Assembly (NCBI GenBank): GCA_947626125.1
Contig: CANQRA010000005.1
Span: forward strand, 1 to 39,786
Reading direction: 5' to 3'
Length of the DNA: 39,786 nt
DNA from: an uncultured Bacilli bacterium
GTDB lineage: Bacteria > Bacillota_I > Bacilli_A > RF39 > UBA660
Shown piece by piece: positions 25,934 to 35,898 of the stretch. Both the position numbers and the translations under genes were made by a program. A model generated the notes under the pieces. It was not told the origin of the DNA. It saw only the letters and a list, made by a program, of their open reading frames with translations, and did no database searches. Position 1 is the stretch's first letter. Each line of letters opens with the position of its first letter.

Positions 25934-27459
25934 ACATATTCCTTTCTAAATATCTTAGATATTACTTTGGTTAAAATATTTTTTAAATATGCTAATTCTT
26001 TATTTTTAAATATCATTATTAAGCATTCTATAAAATAGAAAAGACAAATAATAATAAATATGTAAATGAGTTTAATAATAAGTTGTTCAGGGATAAATAA
26101 ATGGAAAATAAATTGTAGAATGAGAACATTAAATAAAGCAATAAAAGAAAAGGCTAATTGGGTTCTTAAATATTTTTTAAAATCTAAATCAATTATTTTA
26201 CTAAGTCTTAAGGCGGAAATGAAATAAGAGATAACACTAGAAATTAATGTGCCAAGGAAAACCCCAATTAAACCTATTTTTAAAGCTAAAATAATAGAAA
26301 TTACTAAGTTAATGATTGCCTCCAACGAAAAAGGAAAGATTAACTTTTTAAAATAACCACCCGTATTCATATAATAATTAATAGGTTGACGAGCAACTAA
26401 CAAATAAAGATTAATTATTAAAATAATAAGAACACTATGACTTAATAAATATTCTTGACCAATCCAAAGAGTAATAAAAGGCTCGGTCAAAAAATATAAT
26501 CCCAATAAACAAAATAAACCAATAAAAAAGGCTACATATTGTAAGTTAATAAAAATATTTTTAATTTTCTGACCATTATTCTCAGTAATTAAATTACCAA
26601 TGCTAGCCCCAAAGCCATGAAAGATAGTGGTAATTATCTGGGTTAATTGATTAAATATAAAACTATAATTCACATATAAACCAGAAGTATTAACACTAAT
26701 GAAGGTAGAAATAATTAAATTATCTGTAAAATTAATGAGGGTACTTAGCAATTGAACAACGGCTAAACTTTTAACCGAATCTAAAATGCTTTTTTCAATT
26801 TTTTTATCAACCTTTTTATTTTTAATATTGACTTCGTGATAATAAATTCTTGCTAAAACATAAATAGCAATATTATTTAAAGTAGTATAAAAAATATTAA
26901 TTAATAAGTAAAGAATAAAATTCTTAAAAATAATTAAAGTAATTATCTGGGTAATATATTTTAAAGTTTTAAAAACAAAATCGACGATTGTCGTAACATA
27001 ATTTTTTTGCATAACATAAAATAGATTACGATTGTAGGCAAAGAAATAACTTACGATAGTATTAATAGAACATAAGATAAAAGAAAATCTAATATAATTA
27101 TCTACAATAGTTTTATCTTTAAAGAAAATGGGAATAAAAACCGTAACTATTAAAGATAAAAGAAAAATAATAGTTCCTATGATTTTATAAAACTTTTTAA
27201 AAATAACTAAAATAGAACTTATTTTATCATAATCTTTTTGTGATGCTGGTTTATATAAAGCATAATTTATAGCCCCAGCAATACCTAATTCGGTTATAGC
27301 TAAAATATTAATAATATTATTAAAGACACCATTTAAGCCATTAAATTCAAGGCCCAAATTTTGTAAGAAGACCTTGGATAAAACAAAACCTAAGATAGAA
27401 GTTAAGATTAAAGAGGTTAACCCAAAAATAATATTTAAACTAGAATTTTTTACTCTCAT
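25930..27459 (-). CDS. Wzx-type polysaccharide flippase
   Basis: 509 residues with about 14 transmembrane helices and no soluble domain, the MVF/MATE-superfamily pattern. The N-terminus NIIFGLTSLILTSILGFVLSKVFLQNLGLEFNGLNGVFNNI and the internal ELGIAGAINYALYKPASQKDYDKI are characteristic of polysaccharide exporters. It should flip the undecaprenyl-linked repeat unit to the outer leaflet for the Wzy polymerases of the same locus. Coupled by 4-base overlaps on both sides. Confidence 0.9.
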   Translation of the reverse strand: MRVKNSSLNIIFGLTSLILTSILGFVLSKVFLQNLGLEFNGLNGVFNNIINILAITELGIAGAINYALYKPASQKDYDKISSILVIFKKFYKIIGTIIFLLSLIVTVFIPIFFKDKTIVDNYIRFSFILCSINTIVSYFFAYNRNLFYVMQKNYVTTIVDFVFKTLKYITQIITLIIFKNFILYLLINIFYTTLNNIAIYVLARIYYHEVNIKNKKVDKKIEKSILDSVKSLAVVQLLSTLINFTDNLIISTFISVNTSGLYVNYSFIFNQLTQIITTIFHGFGASIGNLITENNGQKIKNIFINLQYVAFFIGLFCLLGLYFLTEPFITLWIGQEYLLSHSVLIILIINLYLLVARQPINYYMNTGGYFKKLIFPFSLEAIINLVISIILALKIGLIGVFLGTLISSVISYFISALRLSKIIDLDFKKYLRTQLAFSFIALFNVLILQFIFHLFIPEQLIIKLIYIFIIICLFYFIECLIMIFKNKELAYLKNILTKVISKIFRKEYV

Positions 27460-28952
27460 ATTAAATCCTCAAATTTTTGGCCATCATTAGCTTTAGTACC
27501 TTTATAACTAATTATAATATCACTGTTAATGTAATTTAATCTTAAAATATTTTTAGGCAATCTACCAACAAATTGTTTTTGATATCTAAAATGGGGTTGA
27601 AAGCGAATTAAATGGGGATATTTATAACAATTATTTTGAGTTTTAATATTAAATGTATAAACATCAACTTCTCTATTTTTGAGCATATACTTAATATCTT
27701 TAATTATTTTATTATCGAATATTTCATCAGAATCTAAAAATAATAGCCAATCCGGATTAAATTTAAGCGTTTCTTCCCATTGCTTTTGCCGATTAAAGTT
27801 ATTTATATCAATTTTAATTATGTGAGTTTTTTTATTAACAAGAATTTTTTTAATTAAGGCTATATCTTCCTTAGAACTAACAAAAATAACAAATTCATCT
27901 ACATACTTTAAAGTTTGCTTTAAGATTTTTTCTAAATAATTATTATCTTTTTCAGTCTTGACCACCATGGTTAAAGTTATTTTCTCTTCTGTATTAACTA
28001 CGCGATGTTTTAAAAATCTACTATTAGAATATTCTCGCCACAAGATTTTAAAATTATTTATTTTAGAACACACTAAATTTTTTATTTTATTTTTAAGATT
28101 TCTTTTGCTTCTAGCTAAAGGATTATATATAAAGGCATGAGGGTTAAAGCCATTTTGGATGTAATCATCAACCCCACTTAAATAACTTTCCCGATAAATA
28201 TGGTAGGCAGGATAAAAGGTATCTACATATAGTTTAAGGCCAAGAACTTGAGCACGAATACAAAAATGACGGTCTTCACCCCAAAAAGATATATTAGGAA
28301 TGCATTGAAAACTTAAATCTTTAGTTAAGGCATATTTAGATATTAATGTACAAGCCCCTAAGCCACCAACCTCATAAAGCCCCGGAATTTTTAATTTGGC
28401 AACAAAATCTTTGGTATATTGTTTGATTTCACTTTTACTATACTCCGAATCCCAATTTCTAATATATAATTTGCTTTCATCTTGCAACCAAACTTGGGGA
28501 GCTAAATTATCGCCAGGATTCCAACTAGTCCAAAATACTTCTGAGACAATATCGACGTTTTGTTTAATTAAATGCTTAATTGTTTGGGGGTTCATAATAA
28601 TATCAGAATCAACAAAAAATAAATAATCGAAGGAGTTATTTTGAGCATATTTTATTATAGCATCTTTAAAAGTAGTTATTCTCTCAATTAAAGATTTTTT
28701 CCAACTATGAGTATCCTGATTTTGATAATTAAGACCAGGCTCATAGCCAAAATCTAAATAGTTTTTTAAAATAACATTCTTATTTGCTTTTTGAAACTTT
28801 TTTAATAGTTCAGAAGAAGATTCTTCAATGTTATCATCGATAAAGAAATAACTTACTTCTAAACCATCTAAATCCATTTTAACTAAATTTTCTAAAAAAA
28901 CCTCTAAAATAGAAGTTTTCTGTTTTATGGGGCTTCCAATCAATAATTTCAT
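27456..28952 (-). CDS. Two-domain glycosyltransferase (Anp1-like plus GT2)
   Basis: 498 residues. The N-terminal ~270 residues (KLLIGSPIKQKTSILEVFLENL, FFVDSDIIMNPQTIKHLI, GGLGACTLISKYAL, FWGEDRHFCIRAQVLGLKLYVDTFYPAYHIYRESY) look like Anp1/GT62-type glycosyltransferases. After a basic linker, a second domain (TLTMVVKTEKDNNYLEKIL, NPDWLLFLDSDEIFDN) is GT2-like with its own DSDE metal site. One chain may therefore add two residues. It lies between wecC and wzx and starts 8 bases after the wecC stop. Assignment of the first domain rests on motif layout only. Confidence 0.75.
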   Translation of the reverse strand: MKLLIGSPIKQKTSILEVFLENLVKMDLDGLEVSYFFIDDNIEESSSELLKKFQKANKNVILKNYLDFGYEPGLNYQNQDTHSWKKSLIERITTFKDAIIKYAQNNSFDYLFFVDSDIIMNPQTIKHLIKQNVDIVSEVFWTSWNPGDNLAPQVWLQDESKLYIRNWDSEYSKSEIKQYTKDFVAKLKIPGLYEVGGLGACTLISKYALTKDLSFQCIPNISFWGEDRHFCIRAQVLGLKLYVDTFYPAYHIYRESYLSGVDDYIQNGFNPHAFIYNPLARSKRNLKNKIKNLVCSKINNFKILWREYSNSRFLKHRVVNTEEKITLTMVVKTEKDNNYLEKILKQTLKYVDEFVIFVSSKEDIALIKKILVNKKTHIIKIDINNFNRQKQWEETLKFNPDWLLFLDSDEIFDNKIIKDIKYMLKNREVDVYTFNIKTQNNCYKYPHLIRFQPHFRYQKQFVGRLPKNILRLNYINSDIIISYKGTKANDGQKFEDLI

Positions 28953-28960
28953 AAATCACC

Positions 28961-30169
28961 TTATAACTTATAAACTTTTGGCAAATGACAAACATTTTGC
29001 GTATCAAAAACTATTTTATCTTTTAATAAATCCATATTATCAATAATTTCTTGATGTTTAACCATGATAATAACCACATCAACATCATTTAAGAATGTTT
29101 TTAAATCATGGTATTGATTAGGTACTAAATCTTCTTTTATATAAGGGTCATATACTTTTAGAGGGGTAGCTAAATGTTCTTTTTGATGTTCTAATAATTG
29201 TAATGTAGGGCTTTCCCGATAATCATCAACATTCTCTTTATAAGTTAGACCATATAATCCTACTCTACTATAATCAGTTATATTATTTTCTTCTAAAATT
29301 TCGGATACTCTTTTTAAAACAAACTCCGGCATGGAATCATTAATATGCATAGCCGTATTAATGAGTAACGCAATTTGTGGATAATCTCCCACTAAAAACC
29401 AAGGGTCAACGGAAATACAATGACCACCGACGCCAGGACCGGGATTTAAGATATTAACTCTTGGATGTTTGTTACAAATGCGAATAATTTCATAGACATC
29501 CATTCCGTCATGACTACATATTTTAGCTAGTTCATTAGCAAAAGCAATATTAATAGCTCTAAAAGTATTTTCCACTACTTTGGTCATTTCAGCACTTTTA
29601 ATGTCGGTTACAACTACTTCGCCATCGGTGGTTTTGCCATATATTTCAGCTACTTTTTTGCCTACTTCTTTATCATCGGCGCCAATTGTCCGCGAATTAT
29701 GTTTTAATTCATAAATCATATTGCCAGGAATTATTCTTTCTGGAGCATGAACTAAATGAACATTTTTATTAATAATTGGTTTAATTTCTTTTTCGATTGT
29801 TCCCGGAGATACGGTTGACTCAATAATAATAGTTGCCCCATCATCACAAGCATTTAAAACATCTTTAACGGCATTTACAACATAAGTTGCATCCACTTTT
29901 TTCGAAAATTTATCATAAGGGGTGGGAACAGAAATAATATAATAATCTACTTTTTGATATTCCGTAGTAAAAGTTATGTTACCTGTATTTACGGCATTCT
30001 TAAATAAATCCTCTAAGCCATCTTCTTTAAAAGTTACGATGCCTTTATTTAATTTTTCAATAATTTTCGAATTATAATCGGTGCCAATTACTTGGAAACC
30101 AGCATTAGCCATTGTAAGGGCAGTAGGTAAACCAATATAACCAAGACCAATGACATTTATTTTCATCAT
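28961..30169 (-). CDS. wecC: UDP-N-acetyl-D-mannosamine dehydrogenase
   Basis: 402 residues. NAD-binding N-terminus INVIGLGYIGLPTALTMANAGF, with middle motifs STVSPGTIEKEI and VHAPERIIPGN. The catalytic cysteine lies in GPGVGGHCISVDPWFL, and there is a C-terminal UDP-sugar-binding domain. The PRVNILNPGPGVGGHCI phrase points to the WecC branch rather than UDP-glucose dehydrogenase. It oxidises UDP-ManNAc to UDP-ManNAcA. The presence of MnaA in the same locus supports this substrate. AAGGTAG precedes two adjacent ATGs; 30169 is used. Confidence 0.9.
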   Translation of the reverse strand: MMKINVIGLGYIGLPTALTMANAGFQVIGTDYNSKIIEKLNKGIVTFKEDGLEDLFKNAVNTGNITFTTEYQKVDYYIISVPTPYDKFSKKVDATYVVNAVKDVLNACDDGATIIIESTVSPGTIEKEIKPIINKNVHLVHAPERIIPGNMIYELKHNSRTIGADDKEVGKKVAEIYGKTTDGEVVVTDIKSAEMTKVVENTFRAINIAFANELAKICSHDGMDVYEIIRICNKHPRVNILNPGPGVGGHCISVDPWFLVGDYPQIALLINTAMHINDSMPEFVLKRVSEILEENNITDYSRVGLYGLTYKENVDDYRESPTLQLLEHQKEHLATPLKVYDPYIKEDLVPNQYHDLKTFLNDVDVVIIMVKHQEIIDNMDLLKDKIVFDTQNVCHLPKVYKL

Positions 30170-30218
30170 TACTACCTTCTTCCTTTCTTATTTTACCATA
30201 CATTTATATTTTTTTAAA

Positions 30219-30941
30219 TTATATTTCTTTCTTACTAAAAATGATTAAAAATAAAAACTTAACTAATTTCAATTGACGAAATATTCTTTTGGGTTCTTTA
30301 ATTAAACGATATAACCATTCTAAACCAGCTTTTTGCATCCAGAGAGGGGCCCTTTTAATATTGCCACTTATGACATCAAAGGAACCACCTACCCCTTGAA
30401 AAATGGAAACATTTAATTTTTCCATATGTTCCATAATCCAGTTTTCTTGTTTAGGAGAACCTAAAGCTACAAAAATAATGTCAGCCTTACTTTCATTAAT
30501 TTGTTTAACTATTTTTTCTTCATCTTTTTCATAACCATCAATGGTACCCACAATTTTAATTTGTTTATATTTTTCTTCTAATTTTATTTTGGCTTTTTCA
30601 ATAACTTCTTTTTTTGCTCCATAAAGAAAAACTTTATAACCTTTATCACTAGCTAACCCACATAACATATCCATGCAGTCAATACCAGTTATACGGGATT
30701 TAATTTGCCCTTTTTTTATTTTGGAAGCATAAATTATTCCTACCCCATCAGGTATAGCATAACTTGCTTTATTCAGTAAATCTTTTAATTCTTGATTTTT
30801 TCTTGCTTTTAATACTTTTTCGGGATTAATAGCCACGATAAAAGATTTTTTCTTCTTCTCAATATCTTCATTAATAGCCTCTTTCAAATCTTCATAAGAA
30901 GTTACAGAGACATCAATACCTAAAATATTTTCTTTGGTCAT
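30219..30941 (-). CDS. WecG/TagA family glycosyltransferase (GT26)
   Basis: 240 residues, full length. Conserved motifs are INPEKVLKARKN, YAIPDGVGIIYASKI, RITGIDCMDMLC, IIFVALGSPKQENWIMEHM and GVGGSFDVISGNIKRAPLWMQKAGLEWLYRLIKEPKRIFRQ. The family adds ManNAc (TagA) or ManNAcA (WecG) to GlcNAc-PP-undecaprenol, the second step after TagO. Because WecC is encoded next door, ManNAcA is a reasonable donor, but the sequence alone does not settle it. The C-terminal basic/hydrophobic tail would bind the membrane. Confidence 0.9.
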   Translation of the reverse strand: MTKENILGIDVSVTSYEDLKEAINEDIEKKKKSFIVAINPEKVLKARKNQELKDLLNKASYAIPDGVGIIYASKIKKGQIKSRITGIDCMDMLCGLASDKGYKVFLYGAKKEVIEKAKIKLEEKYKQIKIVGTIDGYEKDEEKIVKQINESKADIIFVALGSPKQENWIMEHMEKLNVSIFQGVGGSFDVISGNIKRAPLWMQKAGLEWLYRLIKEPKRIFRQLKLVKFLFLIIFSKKEI

Positions 30942-30958
30942 TTTTTACATCTACTTTC

Positions 30959-33601
30959 CTAACATTTATCATTAAATTTATTATTTAAAATATTAATATA
31001 ATTATCTATTTCTTTTTTATTAATCCCTACTTCATGAAGATTTTCTTTTAAAGTTTTTAAATTATTAATAACATGACAGTCTTTAATTGTTCCATTATAA
31101 CTTAAGTCACTTGTTACATAGGCATGAATATCTTTATCCCCAATTAACCATTCTGGATTAACAAACTCATTTAACAATTTATCAATAAGTGATTTAACAC
31201 TGGCTAATCTATGATTTTGATAATATTCTAATAAAATATTTAAAGCACCCATTTGATTAGCAAAAGTTGTTTCTAGTAAGTTAAATACTATTCCTCGATT
31301 CGTTTTTATATAATTATTTTGGCTATATTCTTCTAATAAGATATTACTTGCATTTTGATATATCTCTTCATCAAATAAAGCAACATTTTTATAAAGATTA
31401 TAATTATAATTTAAATCTAAATAAATATCTTTATGATTAATCGTAACTTCTTCATTTAATTCATAATCTTGATACCAAAAATTATGATAATTATAGGTAT
31501 AATTATTTAAACTCATTAAATAATTTTCTTGTAAAATTTCGTTAAGATTATTTTCTTGATAATCTAATTTTAAATTAATAAAATCTCTTAAATAATAATT
31601 ATTTATTTTGGTATAAAAACCATTATAAGTTAAATAAGGGATTGTTTCATCAGAGTTAATTAATTGATTGTCAGAAACAATTAAATAAGTATCGACAGAG
31701 GTATTGGTTTTAATATTAAAACTTTTCTTGATTTTATTACCAGTTTTATGATAATCAAATTCTTCTTTTAAGAAATTTTTTACTACATAAGGATTAAAAG
31801 TAGTAACTTCATCACTCCCATTATTATAATGGTATGAATTAGAAAGCAGAATATTTTTTTCATTTTCAAGGCTCAAACCATTATTAACTGGAGTATAATT
31901 ATTAAATTCATCATTAAAAGAAATATTAACTAACATATTTTTATCTTCTTCATTTGTAAAAGTTAAGAACATTAAACTATCACCTGTACTTAATAGTCTT
32001 TGCACGAATATTATTTTAAAGTGACTATAATCATTAAGCGTGTAATAGAATAATCTATCTTCTATCCCATTAAAGGAAATCTTTTCTTCTTCTACTAATT
32101 TAACACCATTAGCAAAAGAAAGCTTGTTATTATTAACGTTAATATTAATGTTAATACTTTTACTTTTTAAAGGTAAAAGTAAATAAGAAATAGCAAAAAC
32201 AATATATAAGGAACTTATAACTATTAAAATAACATTACCTAATTTAAAAGTTTTTAATAAATGATACTTTTTGACTAAATAAGTTATGACTAAAGCCAAA
32301 AGAGAACTAACGGCTGGAGCCCCTAAAGTATGGCCGGCGGTTAAAGCTATTAAAAACGCAATAATAAAACTTAAGTAAGTAGAACATAATTCATCATCTT
32401 GAATGTTTTCTTTAAATTTTCTTAAAAACTTAAAGAAAACAATAAAGATAATAAAAATAAGGGCAATAGCTAACACAAGAAAGCCCGCAATACCATAGTT
32501 AACTAAGATATCAATGAAATCTAACTCGACTAATTTACCAAATTCTTTACTTGATTCGCCATAAAGAGAAAGACCAATTATTTTTTTAGTGGTAGAAGAA
32601 TTTTTGTAGGCATTTAAATTTTTAACCATATAAATATTGCGGCTACTAAAAATCATATTGAGTAATTTGCTATCTAACATTTTGAAATCTTTCTTTGTCG
32701 AGGTAGTAGGAAAATTAATTAAATAATCTTTCGCATATAACTCTTCTTGATTATAAAAGTTATTTCCATGGGAAGGATTTATATTACTTTCCAAGTTACT
32801 ATTATCGTAAATATTATTTTGATAAGACATATTAAATATTAAATAAGAATGATTGTATATAAAGAATGATAAAATAATTAAACAAACATTAATTATAATA
32901 TTTTTAATATTATTTTTATAAATAATATGTCTAATGATAGATATAAATAAAATGGTTATCAAAGAAATAATTAAGCCTAAAACAGGAGTTTTTGTTCCTA
33001 ATAAAAAAATGGCTAGGATAAACAAAAAACATAAGACAAAATCCCCCATTTTATGTTCTTTTTTTTGTAGATTAAGAAGGACAAAGGGACTTAAGATAGC
33101 TAAAATAGTGCCTATTTCATTGGGAGCGTAAAAAAGACCAGTATAACCTTTTTTGCCATAATCATAGCTTAAATTACTAACACCTAAAATAGTAGGAATA
33201 ATTAAGAATAAAGAATAAACCCAAGCAAGTTTAAGCATTATTTCTTTAATATTTAAATTTTTATCGTCATAATAATTAACTAGGCAAATCGTGATAATAG
33301 GTAAATAGATAAACTTAATTAAAGTGGTAATTTCCCAAAATAAATTAATAAAACCATTGTTTAAATAATAATTAAAAGAAAAAACTAAAGCAAAAGAAAA
33401 AATAACAAAAAGCAAACAAAAAGAACCTTTTTTTAATTTACTATCATTTTTAAATAAAAAGAAAAAAAGGACCATTGCTAAAAATAAACCTCGATATAAT
33501 AAAGATAAACTAACATTAGTAACTGTATTTAGAATATCGATTAAAGGCATAAGTAAAATTAATAATTCTATAATGTCTATTTTTTTTAGTTCTTCCCACA
33601 T
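30959..33601 (-). CDS. Wzy/O-antigen-ligase-like polymerase fused to a large extracellular domain
   Basis: 880 residues. About 11-12 transmembrane helices in residues 1-470 include YTGLFYAPNEIGTILAILSPFVLL, a typical Wzy_C/O-antigen-ligase segment, and a large external loop with the ASN-rich NINPSHGNNFYNQEELYAKDY stretch. A beta-rich external part with NTSVDTYLIVSDNQLI follows, then a helical C-terminus (TFANQMGALNILLEYYQNHRLASVKSLIDKLL). It shares the architecture and the NTSVDTY block with the 861-residue protein at 21328. Located between tagO/GT genes and tagA/wecG. The two proteins may polymerise different units or act as polymerase and ligase. Confidence 0.65.
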   Translation of the reverse strand: MWEELKKIDIIELLILLMPLIDILNTVTNVSLSLLYRGLFLAMVLFFFLFKNDSKLKKGSFCLLFVIFSFALVFSFNYYLNNGFINLFWEITTLIKFIYLPIITICLVNYYDDKNLNIKEIMLKLAWVYSLFLIIPTILGVSNLSYDYGKKGYTGLFYAPNEIGTILAILSPFVLLNLQKKEHKMGDFVLCFLFILAIFLLGTKTPVLGLIISLITILFISIIRHIIYKNNIKNIIINVCLIILSFFIYNHSYLIFNMSYQNNIYDNSNLESNINPSHGNNFYNQEELYAKDYLINFPTTSTKKDFKMLDSKLLNMIFSSRNIYMVKNLNAYKNSSTTKKIIGLSLYGESSKEFGKLVELDFIDILVNYGIAGFLVLAIALIFIIFIVFFKFLRKFKENIQDDELCSTYLSFIIAFLIALTAGHTLGAPAVSSLLALVITYLVKKYHLLKTFKLGNVILIVISSLYIVFAISYLLLPLKSKSINININVNNNKLSFANGVKLVEEEKISFNGIEDRLFYYTLNDYSHFKIIFVQRLLSTGDSLMFLTFTNEEDKNMLVNISFNDEFNNYTPVNNGLSLENEKNILLSNSYHYNNGSDEVTTFNPYVVKNFLKEEFDYHKTGNKIKKSFNIKTNTSVDTYLIVSDNQLINSDETIPYLTYNGFYTKINNYYLRDFINLKLDYQENNLNEILQENYLMSLNNYTYNYHNFWYQDYELNEEVTINHKDIYLDLNYNYNLYKNVALFDEEIYQNASNILLEEYSQNNYIKTNRGIVFNLLETTFANQMGALNILLEYYQNHRLASVKSLIDKLLNEFVNPEWLIGDKDIHAYVTSDLSYNGTIKDCHVINNLKTLKENLHEVGINKKEIDNYINILNNKFNDKC

Positions 33602-33657
33602 CTCATAACACCTACTTATTAGTATACCAAAAACTCATGCTGAGTAAAAGAATAAGT

Positions 33658-33996
33658 TTATTTCTTTTGCTCTTTTTTGAATATTGATAACTCTTGTACT
33701 AAACATTTATTTATTTCTTGTAGTTTAGATATTGTAATATATAATCTAAAAATAATATAAAAGATAATAAAAATAGCAATTAAGAATAACATATTAGGAG
33801 CTTCTTTAAAACCACATAACTTTGCAATATATTCGATTATATTAGGGAATATTATTAATATTAAGAAAAAAAGAAAAATAATACTCCAATACATCCCATA
33901 TTTCATTGATAAATTTTTCTTACTAATTGTTTTAATAATTAAATACATTCCTAAAATAATTAATAAAATTAAAAAGATGCGTAAATGTAAATTCAT
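33658..33996 (-). CDS. DUF2304 family membrane protein
   Basis: 112 residues with three transmembrane helices (LRIFLILLIILGMYLII, YGMYWSIIFLFFLILIIFPNI, NMLFLIAIFIIFYIIF) and a C-terminal amphipathic helix (ITISKLQEINKCLVQELSIFKKEQKK). This layout matches DUF2304 proteins, regularly found beside DPM1-like glycosyltransferases, as here: the GT2 gene is two bases upstream. They are thought to assist that transferase in the membrane. Confidence 0.8.
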   Translation of the reverse strand: MNLHLRIFLILLIILGMYLIIKTISKKNLSMKYGMYWSIIFLFFLILIIFPNIIEYIAKLCGFKEAPNMLFLIAIFIIFYIIFRLYITISKLQEINKCLVQELSIFKKEQKK

Positions 33997-33998
33997 GA

Positions 33999-34712
33999 TT
34001 AACCTTTCCTTTCAATGATACTTCTTACTACCATAGCATATGTAACTTTAACCATATAGTAGATACTTTTAAGGGGAGTAATAGAAGATTTACCATGTTC
34101 TCTTTCATGCATTTGCACTGGTATTTCTTTAACTACATAACCTTTTTTAATTACTTCAACGACAGTTTCCGGTTCCGGGTAATCACTAGGATAATCTTCA
34201 GCAAATAAACTAATTATATCTTTATTAACCGCCCTAAAACCAGAGGTTATATCATAGATTTTTTTACCCGTGGTTATCTTTAAAACAAAAGATAAAAATT
34301 TAATCCCTATTTGTCTCATTTTACTTGATTTAAAATTACTAAGGTTAGAAACATACCTAGAACCAACCGTCATACTGGCTTCTTTATTAATAATAGGCAT
34401 AACTAAATCTTTAATATATTTAGCATCATGTTGATTATCACCATCAAATTGAAGAGCGATATCATAATTATTTTTTAAAGCATATTGATAACCTGTTTGC
34501 ACGGCCCCACCAATACCTAAATTATGAATTAAATTAATAACATTATATTTATTTTTTTCACATATTTCTTTGGTATTATCGGAAGAACCATCATTAATAA
34601 TTACATAATCTAGGATGTACTCTTTATTATCTTGATATTTACGAAGACCATTTATAACATTAACGATATTTTCGCTTTCATTGTAAGTAGGGATTATTAC
34701 AAGAACTTTCAT
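33999..34712 (-). CDS. DPM1-like glycosyltransferase family 2
   Basis: 237 residues. VLVIIPTYNESENIVNVINGL, VIINDGSSDNTKEIC, NLIHNLGIGGAVQTGYQYALK and the metal site ALQFDGDNQHDAKYI are the dolichol-phosphate mannosyltransferase-like signature. A C-terminal amphipathic region (SSITPLKSIYYMVKVTYAMVVRSI) replaces the usual transmembrane pair. It overlaps the tagO stop by 4 bases and is followed by DUF2304. Such enzymes charge polyprenyl phosphate with a single sugar for use on the outer side. Confidence 0.88.
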   Translation of the reverse strand: MKVLVIIPTYNESENIVNVINGLRKYQDNKEYILDYVIINDGSSDNTKEICEKNKYNVINLIHNLGIGGAVQTGYQYALKNNYDIALQFDGDNQHDAKYIKDLVMPIINKEASMTVGSRYVSNLSNFKSSKMRQIGIKFLSFVLKITTGKKIYDITSGFRAVNKDIISLFAEDYPSDYPEPETVVEVIKKGYVVKEIPVQMHEREHGKSSITPLKSIYYMVKVTYAMVVRSIIERKG

Positions 34713-35764
34713 TTATTTTTCTCCTTTTTTTTATGTTCATATAAAATATCGGTATTTAATATTACAAATAATAACATTAATAAAACGACTAAATATAAAA
34801 CAATCGCCGCTTTATTTTTGCCAATCGCATATATAATGGAAATAGCTGAGAATATAATATTAATTAAATAAATAATAATAATACTTACTTTAGGAGAAAA
34901 TTTTAATTTTAAAAGTTGATGATGAAAGTGTTCTTTATCCGGTGTACCAATACTTTCCCCTTTTAATAGTCTTCTTAAAATAGCCAGTAATGTGTCGAAA
35001 ATCGGAATAGCTAAAATAGTTATCGGAATAACGAGACTTGTAAGGGTGGCTACTTTAAAACCTAAAAGAGCAATAACCGCGATCATAAAGCCTAAAAATA
35101 AACTACCGGAATCCCCCATGAATATTTTAGCGGGAGGAAAATTATTAACAAGAAATCCTAAAGTAGAACCTAACATTATAAAAGTAAGGATAACATCTAA
35201 TCCACCCATTTTATTTAAGATAAAAGCAATAATACCAATGGTTAAGAAATAAATTGCACTAATACCCCCAGCTAGGCCATCAAGACCATCAATTAAATTA
35301 ATGGCATTAGAAATAGCTACGATAAAAAATGTTGATAACACATAACTTATTAACAAATTAAATTTAATATTTACTCCTAAAAAACTAATTTCACTAAAAT
35401 ATACTTGCCCATAGATAACTACGATTAAAGCCGCGATTATTTGTACTAAAAATTTATATCGAGCTTTAATGGGTTTAATATCATCAAAGGTGCCGACTAA
35501 AAAGATAATGAATGAACCAATTAAAATCGATATCATTTGAGTAGTAATGGAACCATATAAAATATATCCAAGCAAAAAGGAGCCAAAAATAGCAAGACCA
35601 CCTAACCTTGGCATTGCTTTTTTATGGATTTTCCTTTCATTAGGTAAATCAATGGCTCCAATATGATTAGCAGTTTTAATAGAGATGGGTATTAAAAATA
35701 AACTTGCGACAAAAGTAATTAAGATAATTTCTATAATACTATGACCATTTATAATAAAATTCAT
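34709..35764 (-). CDS. tagO: UDP-GlcNAc:undecaprenyl-phosphate GlcNAc-1-phosphate transferase (TagO/WecA)
   Basis: 351 residues with about eleven transmembrane helices. Motifs: IDLPNERKIHKKAMPRLGG, LVGTFDDIKPIKARYKFL, AINLIDGLDGLAGGISAI (metal-binding DD/DGLDGLA region), FPPAKIFMGDSGSLFLGF and the C-terminal HFHHQLLKLKFSP (HxxH of the TagO/WecA branch). It places GlcNAc-1-P on undecaprenyl phosphate, priming wall glycopolymer synthesis. First gene of the locus, its stop overlaps the next start (ATGA). The intergenic space upstream is shared with the divergent DUF4143 ATPase gene. Confidence 0.93.
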   Translation of the reverse strand: MNFIINGHSIIEIILITFVASLFLIPISIKTANHIGAIDLPNERKIHKKAMPRLGGLAIFGSFLLGYILYGSITTQMISILIGSFIIFLVGTFDDIKPIKARYKFLVQIIAALIVVIYGQVYFSEISFLGVNIKFNLLISYVLSTFFIVAISNAINLIDGLDGLAGGISAIYFLTIGIIAFILNKMGGLDVILTFIMLGSTLGFLVNNFPPAKIFMGDSGSLFLGFMIAVIALLGFKVATLTSLVIPITILAIPIFDTLLAILRRLLKGESIGTPDKEHFHHQLLKLKFSPKVSIIIIYLINIIFSAISIIYAIGKNKAAIVLYLVVLLMLLFVILNTDILYEHKKKEKNK

Positions 35765-35844
35765 TTAATACCACCATAATTATTATAACTTAACTTCTAA
35801 ATAAATTGCAATATAATAACGAGTTTTAGTTTCTTTCAAAACAT

Positions 35845-35898
35845 TTTCATTTCGCAAAAACCAAAAAAATTGTATTTTGCGAAATGAAATGATATAAT
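35845..35898 (+). promoter_or_regulatory. Promoter with overlapping 15-bp dyad before the DUF4143 ATPase
   Basis: TTGTAT (35870-35875), a 17-bp spacer and TATAAT (35893-35898) form a good promoter. Perfect 15-bp inverted arms TTTCATTTCGCAAAA (35845-35859) and TTTTGCGAAATGAAA (35875-35889) place the right arm inside the -35/-10 spacer, so a bound regulator would block transcription. The same region is upstream of tagO. Confidence 0.7.
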
